Below, in pieces: positions 1-8,300 of a DNA stretch of 64,000 nt (positions are counted from its first letter, which is position 1; each line of letters starts with the position of its first letter). The stretch spans positions 1 through 64,000 of the IMG/VR virus record IMGVR_UViG_3300049434_000042, one strand, 5' to 3'. A program made the position numbers and the translations under genes. The stretch is from a virus. Below the pieces are notes generated by a model. It had not been told where the DNA came from. It saw only the letters and a list, made by a program, of their open reading frames with translations, and did not search any database.

Positions 1-2
1 CG

Positions 3-416
3 GCTTCGCGTCGGTCGCTGCGTTCCGTCGCGTGGGCTCTCGGCGGGCTCATCGTGGGTCTCGCTGTCGCGGCCGATCGCTGGTCGCTGCCGACGCTGGT
101 TATGGCGGTCACGCTCGGTCTCGTCGCCGGTTTCGTCACCGGTTGGGCCGGTCGGACTGGCGAAAATGCGCGGTGGGCGGAGGAGTGCCGGCGGTTGGTG
201 GCCGTTGCGGAGGATGGCGAGCGGATCGCTCTTGCCGAGTGTGAGCGGCTAGCTGCGCTGCCGGTGGCCGTGCCTATGCAAGCGGCGATGCCGGCGATCA
301 ATGTGCACGTTCATACCGGCGGTGACCCTTACCGGGATCTCGCCGGCGCCGCAGCGGCCGCGGTTGCTGCGCGGCTACCGATGGTGTTGGAGGCGGGTGA
401 CCCTGATGGTGGGTGA
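3..416 (+). CDS. 5'-truncated small membrane protein next to the conjugation block
   Basis: The reading frame is open to the left edge of the window, so the true start is not visible. The visible part begins with two hydrophobic stretches (roughly residues 10-22 and 25-45) separated by a short polar turn, followed by a charged soluble tail rich in Ala and Glu. The stop lies inside the start region of the next gene (11-nt overlap), which suggests translational coupling with the DUF2637 protein. No known enzymatic motif is visible. Its place just before Spd-like and TraG-like genes suggests a role in plasmid transfer or spread, but that is inference from context. Confidence 0.6.
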   Translation, partial: ASRRSLRSVAWALGGLIVGLAVAADRWSLPTLVMAVTLGLVAGFVTGWAGRTGENARWAEECRRLVAVAEDGERIALAECERLAALPVAVPMQAAMPAINVHVHTGGDPYRDLAGAAAAAVAARLPMVLEAGDPDGG

Positions 417-1572
417 CCAGCAGATCGAGCAGATCGAGCAGACCCGGCGCAGTGTGTTAGGGCTGACGTGGGGATGCGCGGCAATCGTGATGGCGACGAG
501 CGCGGCTAACGCGGTTTTGACCTTCCAAGCGTTGGAGGGGAACCGTGCGGTCGGTCTCGGTTTCGGTGTCGCAGTGGATCTCGCGTTGTGCATCGGGTTG
601 ATCGGTGACCGCCAGCTCCATATTCACGGTGAGTCGTCGAGTTGGGCTCGCGGTCTTCGCCTCACGGCGATGGCGATCTCTGTGGTGCTCAACACGGGTG
701 CCTCGATGATGCACGGGCACTACTTCCTCGGCGGGGTGTTGTGTTTCCTGCCGGTGCTGTTGTGGGTGCTCACGGAGTACGGGCAAGACGTCGCGCTCAA
801 GTTCACGCGGCTGGCCGACTCGGCGAGGATCAAGACCGAACGTCCCGCTCCGGCTCCGCCGGTGGTGGCTCCGGTGGCTTTCCCGGTCGTATCAGGCGCA
901 CCGCTCCAAACGTGGCGGCCCATACCGCCACCAGCAGCACGACCGTCAGCCCCACATCAGGTAGACGAGCCAGCGGGTCAGAGAGTGACTCTCGTCGAGC
1001 AGGTACGTCGGGCGTCACAAGCCGAGGACATCACCCGGGTTCCGGTTCAGCGGGAGGAGCCAGTCGCCGAGGTGGCACCGGTGCAGGTCGCCGAGCCAGT
1101 CGAGGTGCCGAAGCGGCAGATCCCGTCGGTGTCGTCGCCGGTCAGGCCGGTGGCGGTTTCACCCTCGCGGGACTCGAAGCGTAACGACTCAAGCACCGTC
1201 GACGATCACGTCAGTGTGGTCCGTCAGATGCTCGTCGATGCGGTCTCGGCTGGTCAGCCTGCACCCGGGCACCCCGCGGTAACGAAGAGGCTCGGTGTGA
1301 CGCAGTACCGGGCCCGGCAGCTTCTCCAGTTGGCGCGTGACGCGGCAGCTACGGAGGCAGTCAACGGCGGTGCCCGTCGGGGCAAGTTGGCAGCAGTAGG
1401 GCAGCGATCAAGCCGGCCCAGTGTCGAGGGTGGTCTCAGTTCGGATGAGCCTCTCGCCGTGTCGCAGCAGGTAGCCAGTGGATCGCCCGGAGGTCAGCAC
1501 ACCACGCGTCCCGCATCAACGACTCCCGTCAAGTCTGACCGGGTGAGACGAGCCGCCGTGGGCGGTCCCTGA
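406..1572 (+). CDS. DUF2637 (Spd-like) membrane protein with C-terminal HTH-like segment
   Basis: A 388-residue protein if started at ATG 406, which overlaps the previous stop. The N-terminal third carries four hydrophobic segments in the arrangement typical of DUF2637 proteins of actinobacterial plasmids and integrative elements (SpdA/SpdB-like spread proteins). A long Pro/Val/Glu-rich linker follows (about residues 150-300), then a helix-turn-helix-like segment around residues 300-320 containing VTKRLGVTQYRARQLLQ. Family members are linked to intermycelial or intercellular plasmid spread in Streptomyces; the biochemical role is not settled. An upstream in-frame start at 301 would lie wholly inside the previous gene and is less likely. 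Neighbours (SSB, TraG, relaxase) fit a transfer operon. Confidence 0.7.
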   Translation: MVGDQQIEQIEQTRRSVLGLTWGCAAIVMATSAANAVLTFQALEGNRAVGLGFGVAVDLALCIGLIGDRQLHIHGESSSWARGLRLTAMAISVVLNTGASMMHGHYFLGGVLCFLPVLLWVLTEYGQDVALKFTRLADSARIKTERPAPAPPVVAPVAFPVVSGAPLQTWRPIPPPAARPSAPHQVDEPAGQRVTLVEQVRRASQAEDITRVPVQREEPVAEVAPVQVAEPVEVPKRQIPSVSSPVRPVAVSPSRDSKRNDSSTVDDHVSVVRQMLVDAVSAGQPAPGHPAVTKRLGVTQYRARQLLQLARDAAATEAVNGGARRGKLAAVGQRSSRPSVEGGLSSDEPLAVSQQVASGSPGGQHTTRPASTTPVKSDRVRRAAVGGP

Positions 1573-1593
1573 CGGGATCCCACCCGGTCAGAC
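1533..1593 (+). terminator. 13-bp inverted repeat straddling the stop of the DUF2637 gene
   Basis: GTCTGACCGGGTG (1533-1545) and its exact reverse complement (1581-1593) flank a 35-nt loop that holds the stop codon. There is no T-run, so it may act as an attenuator or RNA-stability element between this gene and ssb rather than as a classical terminator. Confidence 0.5.
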
Positions 1594-1687
1594 CAGTCTC
1601 CGCCATTGACCCGGGCCACCCGATGCGCTGAGGCGGAGCCGCGTTCCACAGACCACCAGCAGAGACCAGACCGAGGAGGCAGTTCCG

Positions 1688-2167
1688 ATGAACGAGACCA
1701 TTCTCCGCATTACCGGCAACCTGACCGCTGACCCAGAGCTCCGCTTTACCCCTAACGGGATCGCAGTCTGCAACTTCACCGTAGCTGCCACGGAGCGTCG
1801 CTTCGATAAGGCTACCGGCGGATGGGTCGACCAAGAGCCCGTCTTCATGCGGTGCACCGCTTGGAAGCAGCTAGCCGAGAACATCGCCGAAAGCTGCACC
1901 CGGGGAATGTCCGTGATGGTCTCCGGGACTCTCAAGACGAACCGCTACGAGACCCGCGAGGGTGAGAAGCGCTCCAGTCTCGAACTGACCGCGCAGAAGG
2001 TCGGGGTCGATCTCCAGTTCGGTACGGCGAAGTTCGCGAAGGCTGAGCGCACCGGCGGCAAGCCGGCTAGCAGCGACGCTCCGCAGAGCGACGACCCGTG
2101 GGCGAACGTCCGCGGCCCGCAGACTCCGACCGAAGAGCCTCCGTTCGACGACGAGCCTCCGTTCTGA
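1688..2167 (+). CDS. ssb: Single-stranded DNA-binding protein (SSB)
   Basis: A 159-residue SSB. Residues 1-105 form the OB-fold, with recognisable starts such as NETILRITGNLTADPELRFT and the middle signature VFMRCTAWKQLAENIAES. A flexible Gly/Ser/Pro linker leads to an acidic tail ending DDEPPF, the canonical tip by which bacterial SSBs recruit partner proteins. A GAGGAGG ribosome site lies 8 nt before ATG 1688. Actinobacterial conjugative plasmids often carry their own SSB near transfer genes, where it protects incoming single strands. A second, divergent SSB is encoded at 34031-34393; this one, with the intact tip, is the more host-like. Confidence 0.93.
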   Translation: MNETILRITGNLTADPELRFTPNGIAVCNFTVAATERRFDKATGGWVDQEPVFMRCTAWKQLAENIAESCTRGMSVMVSGTLKTNRYETREGEKRSSLELTAQKVGVDLQFGTAKFAKAERTGGKPASSDAPQSDDPWANVRGPQTPTEEPPFDDEPPF

Positions 2168-2173
2168 CCGGCT

Positions 2174-2214
2174 GGCCCGGTCGGTCCCTCCTCCCGCGGG
2201 GGATCGGCCGGGCC
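2174..2214 (+). terminator. Hairpin downstream of ssb
   Basis: The segments 2174-2187 and 2201-2214 can pair over 14 positions, with two G-U wobbles, around a 13-nt loop, starting 7 nt after the ssb stop. No U-tract follows, so termination strength is uncertain. Confidence 0.6.
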
Positions 2215-2255
2215 CCGGTACCCGGGTAGGTCATAACTCAAGAGAGGTACTTCCG

Positions 2256-2435
2256 ATGATCGCTCCCATCCTCCGCGGAGCTCCGGTCACGGTGGTGTGG
2301 GTCGGCCAGTGCCGGCGCTGCCTTCGCGTGACTGACGAGCAGGAGACCCCTATGAGCGCTCATACCGCAGCGGTTCTCTGCTGCAAGTCCATCCCACTGT
2401 GGCCGGTGTCGCTCGTCGAGCTGGTCACCCTCTAG
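2256..2435 (+). CDS. Small Cys-pair protein (59 aa)
   Basis: ATG 2256 follows a good ribosome site (AGAGAGG) and opens a 59-codon frame. The product has a CRRC pair near residues 18-21 and a second CC pair near residue 44, the layout of a small zinc-binding domain. It starts 41 nt after the ssb hairpin and ends 80 nt before the coupling-protein start. I do not recognise a family. It may be a minor accessory gene of the transfer operon. Confidence 0.55.
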   Translation: MIAPILRGAPVTVVWVGQCRRCLRVTDEQETPMSAHTAAVLCCKSIPLWPVSLVELVTL

Positions 2436-2515
2436 CCGGGCGGTGGGCCTACGGAGATCACTCCCGGGCCCACTGCCTCACCACTTCCCCTGACAACCTC
2501 GAAGGGAGGCCCACG

Positions 2516-4519
2516 ATGGGCCTCGGTACCGAAGTCGCTCTGATCAGTGCCGCGCTGGCGTTGGTCGGTGCTGGCCTCTTCTGGAAGGCGAAGAGCTACC
2601 CGCCGGCGGCGGGGATGGCGATCGTCTTGCTCGTCGCGCTCGACACGATCTCTCACATCCTGCCGATCGTCACGCTCTTACTGATCGCGGCGAAGGTGTA
2701 CTCGAAGTACACCGGGACGGCGTCGCTCGTGAAGCGGTGGGCGGGTCGAGCTCGGCGGAAGTCGGGGGTCGCCTCCTCGTTCGACGTTTTCTGGCGCGCG
2801 TCGTGGTTCGCGATGCGCCGGCAGGCCCACATCCTCCGGCCGAGCTTCGCTTCGTTGCCGTCGACGAAGGGCCTCGATTCGCTGGCGAAGCTATGGGCGG
2901 CTATCACGCTGACCGTCGTGGGTTGCTTCCTCGTTCCGTCGGGTGCGCTGTATGTGCTGCCGGCGGCCGCGTGCGGGATCCTGCTCGGCCACCTATGGCG
3001 GCGTGGGTCTGGCTGTCCGTCGATGGCGAGGCGGTGGCGGGTATGGGGGACGACGCTCTCGCTCGTCGTGGGTGTGCCGTTGCACGCGTTCTCGATCCGG
3101 CTTGCTCAGGTTGGGTGGTTCACACTTCGGCAGCCGATCGAGCTCGTGACCCTGATTTTCGGGGGCCCTCGGAAGGGCAAGTCGGGTTTGCTGATGCGGA
3201 TCATTATCGACGCGCCGGGTGCTGTGATCGCGACGTCGACGAGGACGGATCTGTACGACTCGACGCAGGGCATGAGGAGTCTCGGCGGGCGGCCGGTGTA
3301 CGTGTTCAATGCGGCCGGGCTCGGGAAGCTGGCGTCGACGGTGACGTTCCCGGTGCTGGCGGGTTGCACCGATCCCGTCGTCGCGATGGGCCGGGCGGAA
3401 GACATGCTCTCGGGTCAGGTTGGTGGCGGGGAGCGGGAGCATTGGGTCGCCGAGGCGAAGCGGATCTTCGGGATCTTCCTGCACGCGGCCGCGCTCGATA
3501 AGCGTCCCCTCGAAGACGTGCAGCGGTGGATCTCTGACACCGACCGATGGCACCGTGAGATCACGGCGGCTCTCAAAAAGTCGTCGCAGCAGATCTACGG
3601 GCCGATGGTCGAGCAGTTCCTCAAGACGAACGACCGGACGCGGACCTCGGTCACGAACGGGCTCTCGCCGGCGCTGGCGTGGCTGGCGTCTCCTGCAGCG
3701 GTGGCGGCCGCGTCGGATCTGTGCCCGCTGGACGTCGAGGATCTGCTGCGTCGGCGTGGCACGGTGTACCTGCTCGGCGCGAAAGAGACTCATACCGCGC
3801 CACTGCTGGCCGGGTTGACTGGTCTTATTGCGCGGGAGGCTCGCCGTTTAGCTGCGTCGGATTCGAGCGTGTCATCGGGTCGCCGGCTCGATCCTCACCT
3901 GACGTTGGCCCTCGACGAATGCGCACTGATTTGCCCTATCCCTCTCGACGACTGGTCGGCTGATATGGGTGGCCGCGGTGTTCACATTGTGGCGTGTTTC
4001 CAGTCTCGGGCAGATATTCGCGCGAAGTGGGGAGTCGAAGGCGGTAAGCGCATTTTCAATAACTCGGGCGCGATGGTCCTATTCGGTGGGACGAATGACG
4101 AAGAGGACGCGCGGCTTTGGTCGACTCGGACCGGGGTCCGGGATGAGCTCGTCGGCGGGCAGACGCGGCAGGTGCCGGTTTTGACTCCGCAGCAGATCGC
4201 GGATTTGCCGCCGTGGCGTGTGGTGCTATTCCCGTCGGGGATGCCGTGTTCGCTCGGGAAGGTCAAGCCGGCGTGGAAGTACCGGGACTATAAGCGGTGG
4301 ATGCGTCACGAGGCAGCCGCTACGCAGGCTGCGGTCGATTCGGTTATCGCTGCGGCGGAGCGGGAGACGGAGCTCGCGGAGTCGGTGCCGGCGTTGTCGT
4401 GGTCGGGCGACGGTGTGTACCGGTCGGGTGGCGCGGTCGACGAGCCGGTCGGTCCGGTGCCGGCGCAGCGGTCGGTCGACCCGCGGTCGAATAGTCGGGC
4501 GGGTGGTTCGGGTGAGTGA
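2516..4519 (+). CDS. Type IV coupling protein, TraG/VirD4 family
   Basis: A 667-residue membrane ATPase. ATG 2516 is chosen because GAAGGGAGG lies just upstream; the frame runs further up but without a comparable site. The N-terminal 200 residues hold several hydrophobic segments (about 3-20, 24-60, 125-160). The Walker A motif GGPRKGKSG is near residues 216-224 and the Walker B motif LTLALDECA near 462-470, followed by a TraG-typical region containing GGTNDEEDARLWSTRTG. Coupling proteins bind relaxosomes and pump DNA to a type IV secretion channel. It overlaps the next gene by 8 nt and is followed two genes later by a relaxase, the usual order in actinobacterial conjugative plasmids. No channel (VirB4/VirB6-like) gene is visible, so the channel may be encoded to the left of the window or supplied elsewhere. 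Confidence 0.9.
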   Translation: MGLGTEVALISAALALVGAGLFWKAKSYPPAAGMAIVLLVALDTISHILPIVTLLLIAAKVYSKYTGTASLVKRWAGRARRKSGVASSFDVFWRASWFAMRRQAHILRPSFASLPSTKGLDSLAKLWAAITLTVVGCFLVPSGALYVLPAAACGILLGHLWRRGSGCPSMARRWRVWGTTLSLVVGVPLHAFSIRLAQVGWFTLRQPIELVTLIFGGPRKGKSGLLMRIIIDAPGAVIATSTRTDLYDSTQGMRSLGGRPVYVFNAAGLGKLASTVTFPVLAGCTDPVVAMGRAEDMLSGQVGGGEREHWVAEAKRIFGIFLHAAALDKRPLEDVQRWISDTDRWHREITAALKKSSQQIYGPMVEQFLKTNDRTRTSVTNGLSPALAWLASPAAVAAASDLCPLDVEDLLRRRGTVYLLGAKETHTAPLLAGLTGLIAREARRLAASDSSVSSGRRLDPHLTLALDECALICPIPLDDWSADMGGRGVHIVACFQSRADIRAKWGVEGGKRIFNNSGAMVLFGGTNDEEDARLWSTRTGVRDELVGGQTRQVPVLTPQQIADLPPWRVVLFPSGMPCSLGKVKPAWKYRDYKRWMRHEAAATQAAVDSVIAAAERETELAESVPALSWSGDGVYRSGGAVDEPVGPVPAQRSVDPRSNSRAGGSGE

Positions 4520-5153
4520 ACCGACGAACGGTCGGTCGGAGGGTCATTCGACCGCGTTCGACTGGAAAGGTGCGTTCCGGTCGTTCGGGCAGGAGTTGGA
4601 GCGGGTCAACCGTCGGGTTACCGACCTCGACGAGCTGCTCGCCACGCTCGCCCGGGATGTGACGGCGATCAATGAAACCTTGGAGGACGCGAAGGGCCAG
4701 GCCACGGTGTCGTGGCTGCTGCTGGCGGATCCGGTGGCGGCCGTGGCGGTGCTCGGGGATCTGGCGGTGTGGTGTGAGGAGGTCTACCTCCGGTACGACG
4801 ACGCGGCGTTGCCGGCGTGCTGGCTGTGGCATGCCGGGCTCGTCGAGGAGCTCCTCACCCTCCGCCAGGGTCACGCTGACGCCTTCCACTCGAAGTCACG
4901 CTCTGCAGCGAAGGCTCTGGACTGGCACGAGCGGTACCGGCCCGGCGTAGTCAAGCGGCTCCTCGAAACGGTCCGGGACTGCGACCTCTCCAAGCACGAG
5001 CCACCAGCACTGCCGAGGCCTACCCCTCTCAAGCTCACGATCGAACGAGCAGCAGTAGCTCACGCGCAGGGACTCACCATCACTCCAACCTCTGACGAGA
5101 TCACCGAAGCAGACGCCTACCAGCCGGACTACACACCCACGCAGCAGCAGTAA
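4512..5153 (+). CDS. DUF4913-like transfer-operon protein
   Basis: A 213-residue protein starting at GTG 4512, overlapping the coupling-protein stop by 8 nt. Residues 25-65 form a predicted coiled coil (heptad pattern after WKGAFRSFGQELERV). The middle region around CEEVYLRYDDAALPACWLWH resembles DUF4913 proteins, which are commonly encoded between coupling proteins and relaxases in actinobacterial plasmids. The tail is polar and proline/threonine-rich. Function unknown; the position suggests a relaxosome or coupling accessory. The DUF assignment is from visual similarity only. Confidence 0.65.
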   Translation: MSEPTNGRSEGHSTAFDWKGAFRSFGQELERVNRRVTDLDELLATLARDVTAINETLEDAKGQATVSWLLLADPVAAVAVLGDLAVWCEEVYLRYDDAALPACWLWHAGLVEELLTLRQGHADAFHSKSRSAAKALDWHERYRPGVVKRLLETVRDCDLSKHEPPALPRPTPLKLTIERAAVAHAQGLTITPTSDEITEADAYQPDYTPTQQQ

Positions 5154-5190
5154 CGAAGGCACCCTCTCAACCGATCACTCATCTACAGAG

Positions 5191-5261
5191 CAAGATCACG
5201 AGAGCAGGTCAACCCATGAACACACAAGATCCAAATACACAATCCACTACCAAGATCACGA
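5191..5261. repeat. 11-bp direct repeat before the relaxase gene (oriT candidate)
   Basis: CAAGATCACGA occurs at 5191-5201 and exactly 60 bp later at 5251-5261; a third partial copy (CAAGATC) begins at 5225. The stretch 5154-5343 is visibly poorer in GC than its surroundings and lies directly upstream of the MobF relaxase gene, the usual place for an origin of transfer. The nick site cannot be identified by eye. The second repeat falls inside a 44-codon frame. Confidence 0.4.
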
Positions 5262-5350
5262 AGTCAGTCACACCTAGGCATCCCGATGTCCAGGTGATCG
5301 ACTTCGCGCTTCGCGCTCGTCTATCGAAGATCAACGGCACGCCGTGTTAA
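5216..5350 (+). CDS. 44-aa leader-like ORF overlapping the relaxase start
   Basis: ATG 5216 follows GAGAGCAGG at good spacing. The 44-residue product is rich in Thr, Gln and Asn at its start and basic in the second half (FALRARLSKING). Its TAA overlaps the GTG start of the relaxase by 7 nt, and that start has no ribosome site of its own, so the small frame may exist to couple translation into the relaxase. Codon use is less GC-rich than its neighbours. It could alternatively be non-coding oriT DNA. Confidence 0.45.
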   Translation: MNTQDPNTQSTTKITKSVTPRHPDVQVIDFALRARLSKINGTPC

Positions 5351-8300
5351 GCGTCGGCGTCGGGTATGACTCTGCGTACTACACGGGCATCGTTGGGTCC
5401 GGCCGTGAGGGCTACTACACGGGCGCCTCAGCGACGGGCGAGCCTCCCGGCGTCTGGCACGGTGCCGGCGCTGCGGAGCTCGGGCTCGTCGGGGAGATCG
5501 ACCCGGAGCTCATGCACGCTATCTATGACCTACTCCTCGACCCGCGGGATCCGAACACTCACGACCGGACGACATGGGGCAAGGCGGAGGGCCTCGGCGC
5601 GGCGCACAAGCACTACCAGTCCGCGGAGCAGCTCTACGCAGCGTCACTAGAGCGGGAGCCCGACGCCGGCCCGGAGCGACGATCCGAACTCCGGCAAGCG
5701 GCGGAGGAAGCGGCCCGGCAGGCGGTCGAGTTGATCGACGCGACGTTCTCGCCGGCGAAGTCGGTCACGGTCACCGCGGCCAGCTTCGAGCGGATGGCCA
5801 ACGATGCTGCAGCGCGTGGTGACCACGAGGCGGCCGCCATGTGGTCGATGCGGCATGCGGCGGTCGAACATGCGGTGATGATGGGGGCGACCGCTTCGGT
5901 CGACTACCTGCAGGATGTCGCCGGCTACGGTCGAGTGGGCAAGCACACGGCGGGTGGTCCTAACCGTTGGGTCGACTCACATAAGTGGGTGGTCGCGCAG
6001 TTCCTACAGCACGACAGTCGACTGCACGATCCTCAGTTGCACGTACATCAGGTAATCCTCAACCGTCAGCTATGCGCCGACGGGAAGTGGCGCGCGCTCG
6101 ACTCGCGGGCGATCCATGGGTACAAGCGGGCAGCCGGCGCGATGGGTGAACGGGTCATGGAGGCCGAGCTCGCACGGTCGCTCGGTCTGCAGTTCGAGAC
6201 GCGCGTCGACGGTCAGGCCCGGGAGGTCGTGGGAGTCGACCACAGGGTTATGGATCTGTTCTCAGAGCGGTCGAAACACATCAGCGCGAAGACCGCGGAG
6301 CTCGCCGACGCTTTCCGGGAACGGTACGGCAGGGAGCCGTCGGCGCGGGACATGACGATGCTCAAGACCGAGTCCACGCTCATTACTCGTAACGCGAAAG
6401 AATACGGCGGGGAGAGTTTCGTTGAGCGTATGGACCGGTGGGAGGCGCAGTGCCGCGCGGAGATCCCGGCCGGGTTGGCCGCGGTCGCCGAAGCCGTTCT
6501 CGAGAACGCAGCGCGGCCCGCGGAGCCGGCGACGTGGGTGCCTCGGGACGTAACCGAACGGGCCCTCGCAACGCTGACGGATAAGGGTCAGACGTGGGGC
6601 GACTCGGACGTCACGGGCGCGGTTGATAAGGCGTTGCCGGCAAATCTCGGGCTCGCTCCGCAAGACGTCCGGCCATTCTTGGAAAGTGTCGTCGCGGAGA
6701 CGCTGGCGGCCGCTATCCCGGTCAAGAAAGGCGAGACCACCACCAATCTGCCGAGCGCTCTGCGTTTGGAGAATGGACGCTCGGCGTATGAGGCACCAGC
6801 GGCCCGCCGGTGGACGGCGGAGGGTGTGGTCGCCGCGGAGCGGTTGCTGCGTGATGCCGCCGTGCTGCGGGGGGCAGCGACGGTGAGCTTGGAGCAGGCC
6901 GAGGAGTACATCGCGCGGTATGCGTCGTCGGATCATCGCCTCGGTGAGGATCAGGCCGCGATGCTGCGGGGGATCCTGACGTCGGGGGCGTTGACGGAGA
7001 CGGTGTGCGCGCCGGCGGGGACGGGCAAGACCTTCGCCGTTGGAGCGGCCGCAGAGGCGTGGCGGGAGATGGGTCGCAGCGTCGTCGGGCTGGCCACTAC
7101 GCAGAATGCGACGGAAGAGCTCGCGGCGGAGGGGTTGGACTGTCGGAACATCGCCGGGTGGCTCAAGGCGCAGGAGCGGATCGAGCAGGGTCACCCACGG
7201 CCGGGCGATGAGCTCTTCGAGTTGACGCCGGAGTCGATGGTGTTCCTCGACGAGGCGAGTATGACGTCGACGCTCGACCTCGCACGGGTAGCGGAGAAGT
7301 GCAACGACGCCGGCGCGAAACTGGTCTTCGTTGGTGACCCGGCGCAGCTCTCACCGGTGGGCCCGGGTGGTGCGTTGGCTGACCTCGCAGAGCACGGGAT
7401 CCGGTACGAGCTCTCGACGGTGCGACGGTTCGCTGACCAGTGGGAGCGGGATGCCTCACTGCGGTTACGGGCGGGCGATAAGTCGGCGATCGCGGATTAC
7501 GACAAACATGGCCGGCTGCGCGATGGGGGAAGTCGGGAGGAGACGGAGGCGGCCGCTGCCCGGGCGTGGCTGGCCGACACGCTCGCGGGGAAAGAGTCGC
7601 TCCTACTGGTCGGTACAAATGACGCAGCGGACCGGATCGCGGGGCAGTTGCGGGACACGCTCGTCGAGCTCGGCATGGTCGAGGAGGCCGGTGTTCCGCT
7701 CGGGATGCAAGGCACTGTCGCCGGCGTCGGTGATCTCGTGCAGGCCCGTCGCAACGGCTGGGAACTGACGGGATACGAGGGGAACACGCGGGCACCGATC
7801 AACCGTCAGGCCTACGAGGTGACGGCGACCCGCGATGACGGCGGTCTCGTGGTGCGGGCTTTGCATGCCGACCCGGAGGATCCGGCGGCCAAATTAACGC
7901 TGCCGGGCTCCTACGTTGATTCGGCGATGTGTTTGGCGTATGCCTCGACGGTTCACGCTGCGGAGGGCCGGACGGTCGACACTGGTCACGAGATCATCGG
8001 TGACGGTATGGACGCCTCCGGGGCCCTGGTGGGCCTCACGCGTGGTCGTGAGTCCAACACGGCGTGGGCGGTGACGCAGCGGACCGCGCAGGACGCGGAG
8101 CCGGGGCAGGTTCACGAGGTCGAGGAACGCTCCGCGGTGGGTGTGATGCGGGATCTGCTCGAACGGGCGGAGGAGCAGCGAACGGCGACGGCGCAGCAGG
8201 AGCAGGCCGCGATCGACGAGGTGTCGACCCGGTCCCACGCGGAGAAGCTCATAGATGGTGTCAATCAGGTACTCGCGGACCGCTCGGCCGGTGTTCTCGA

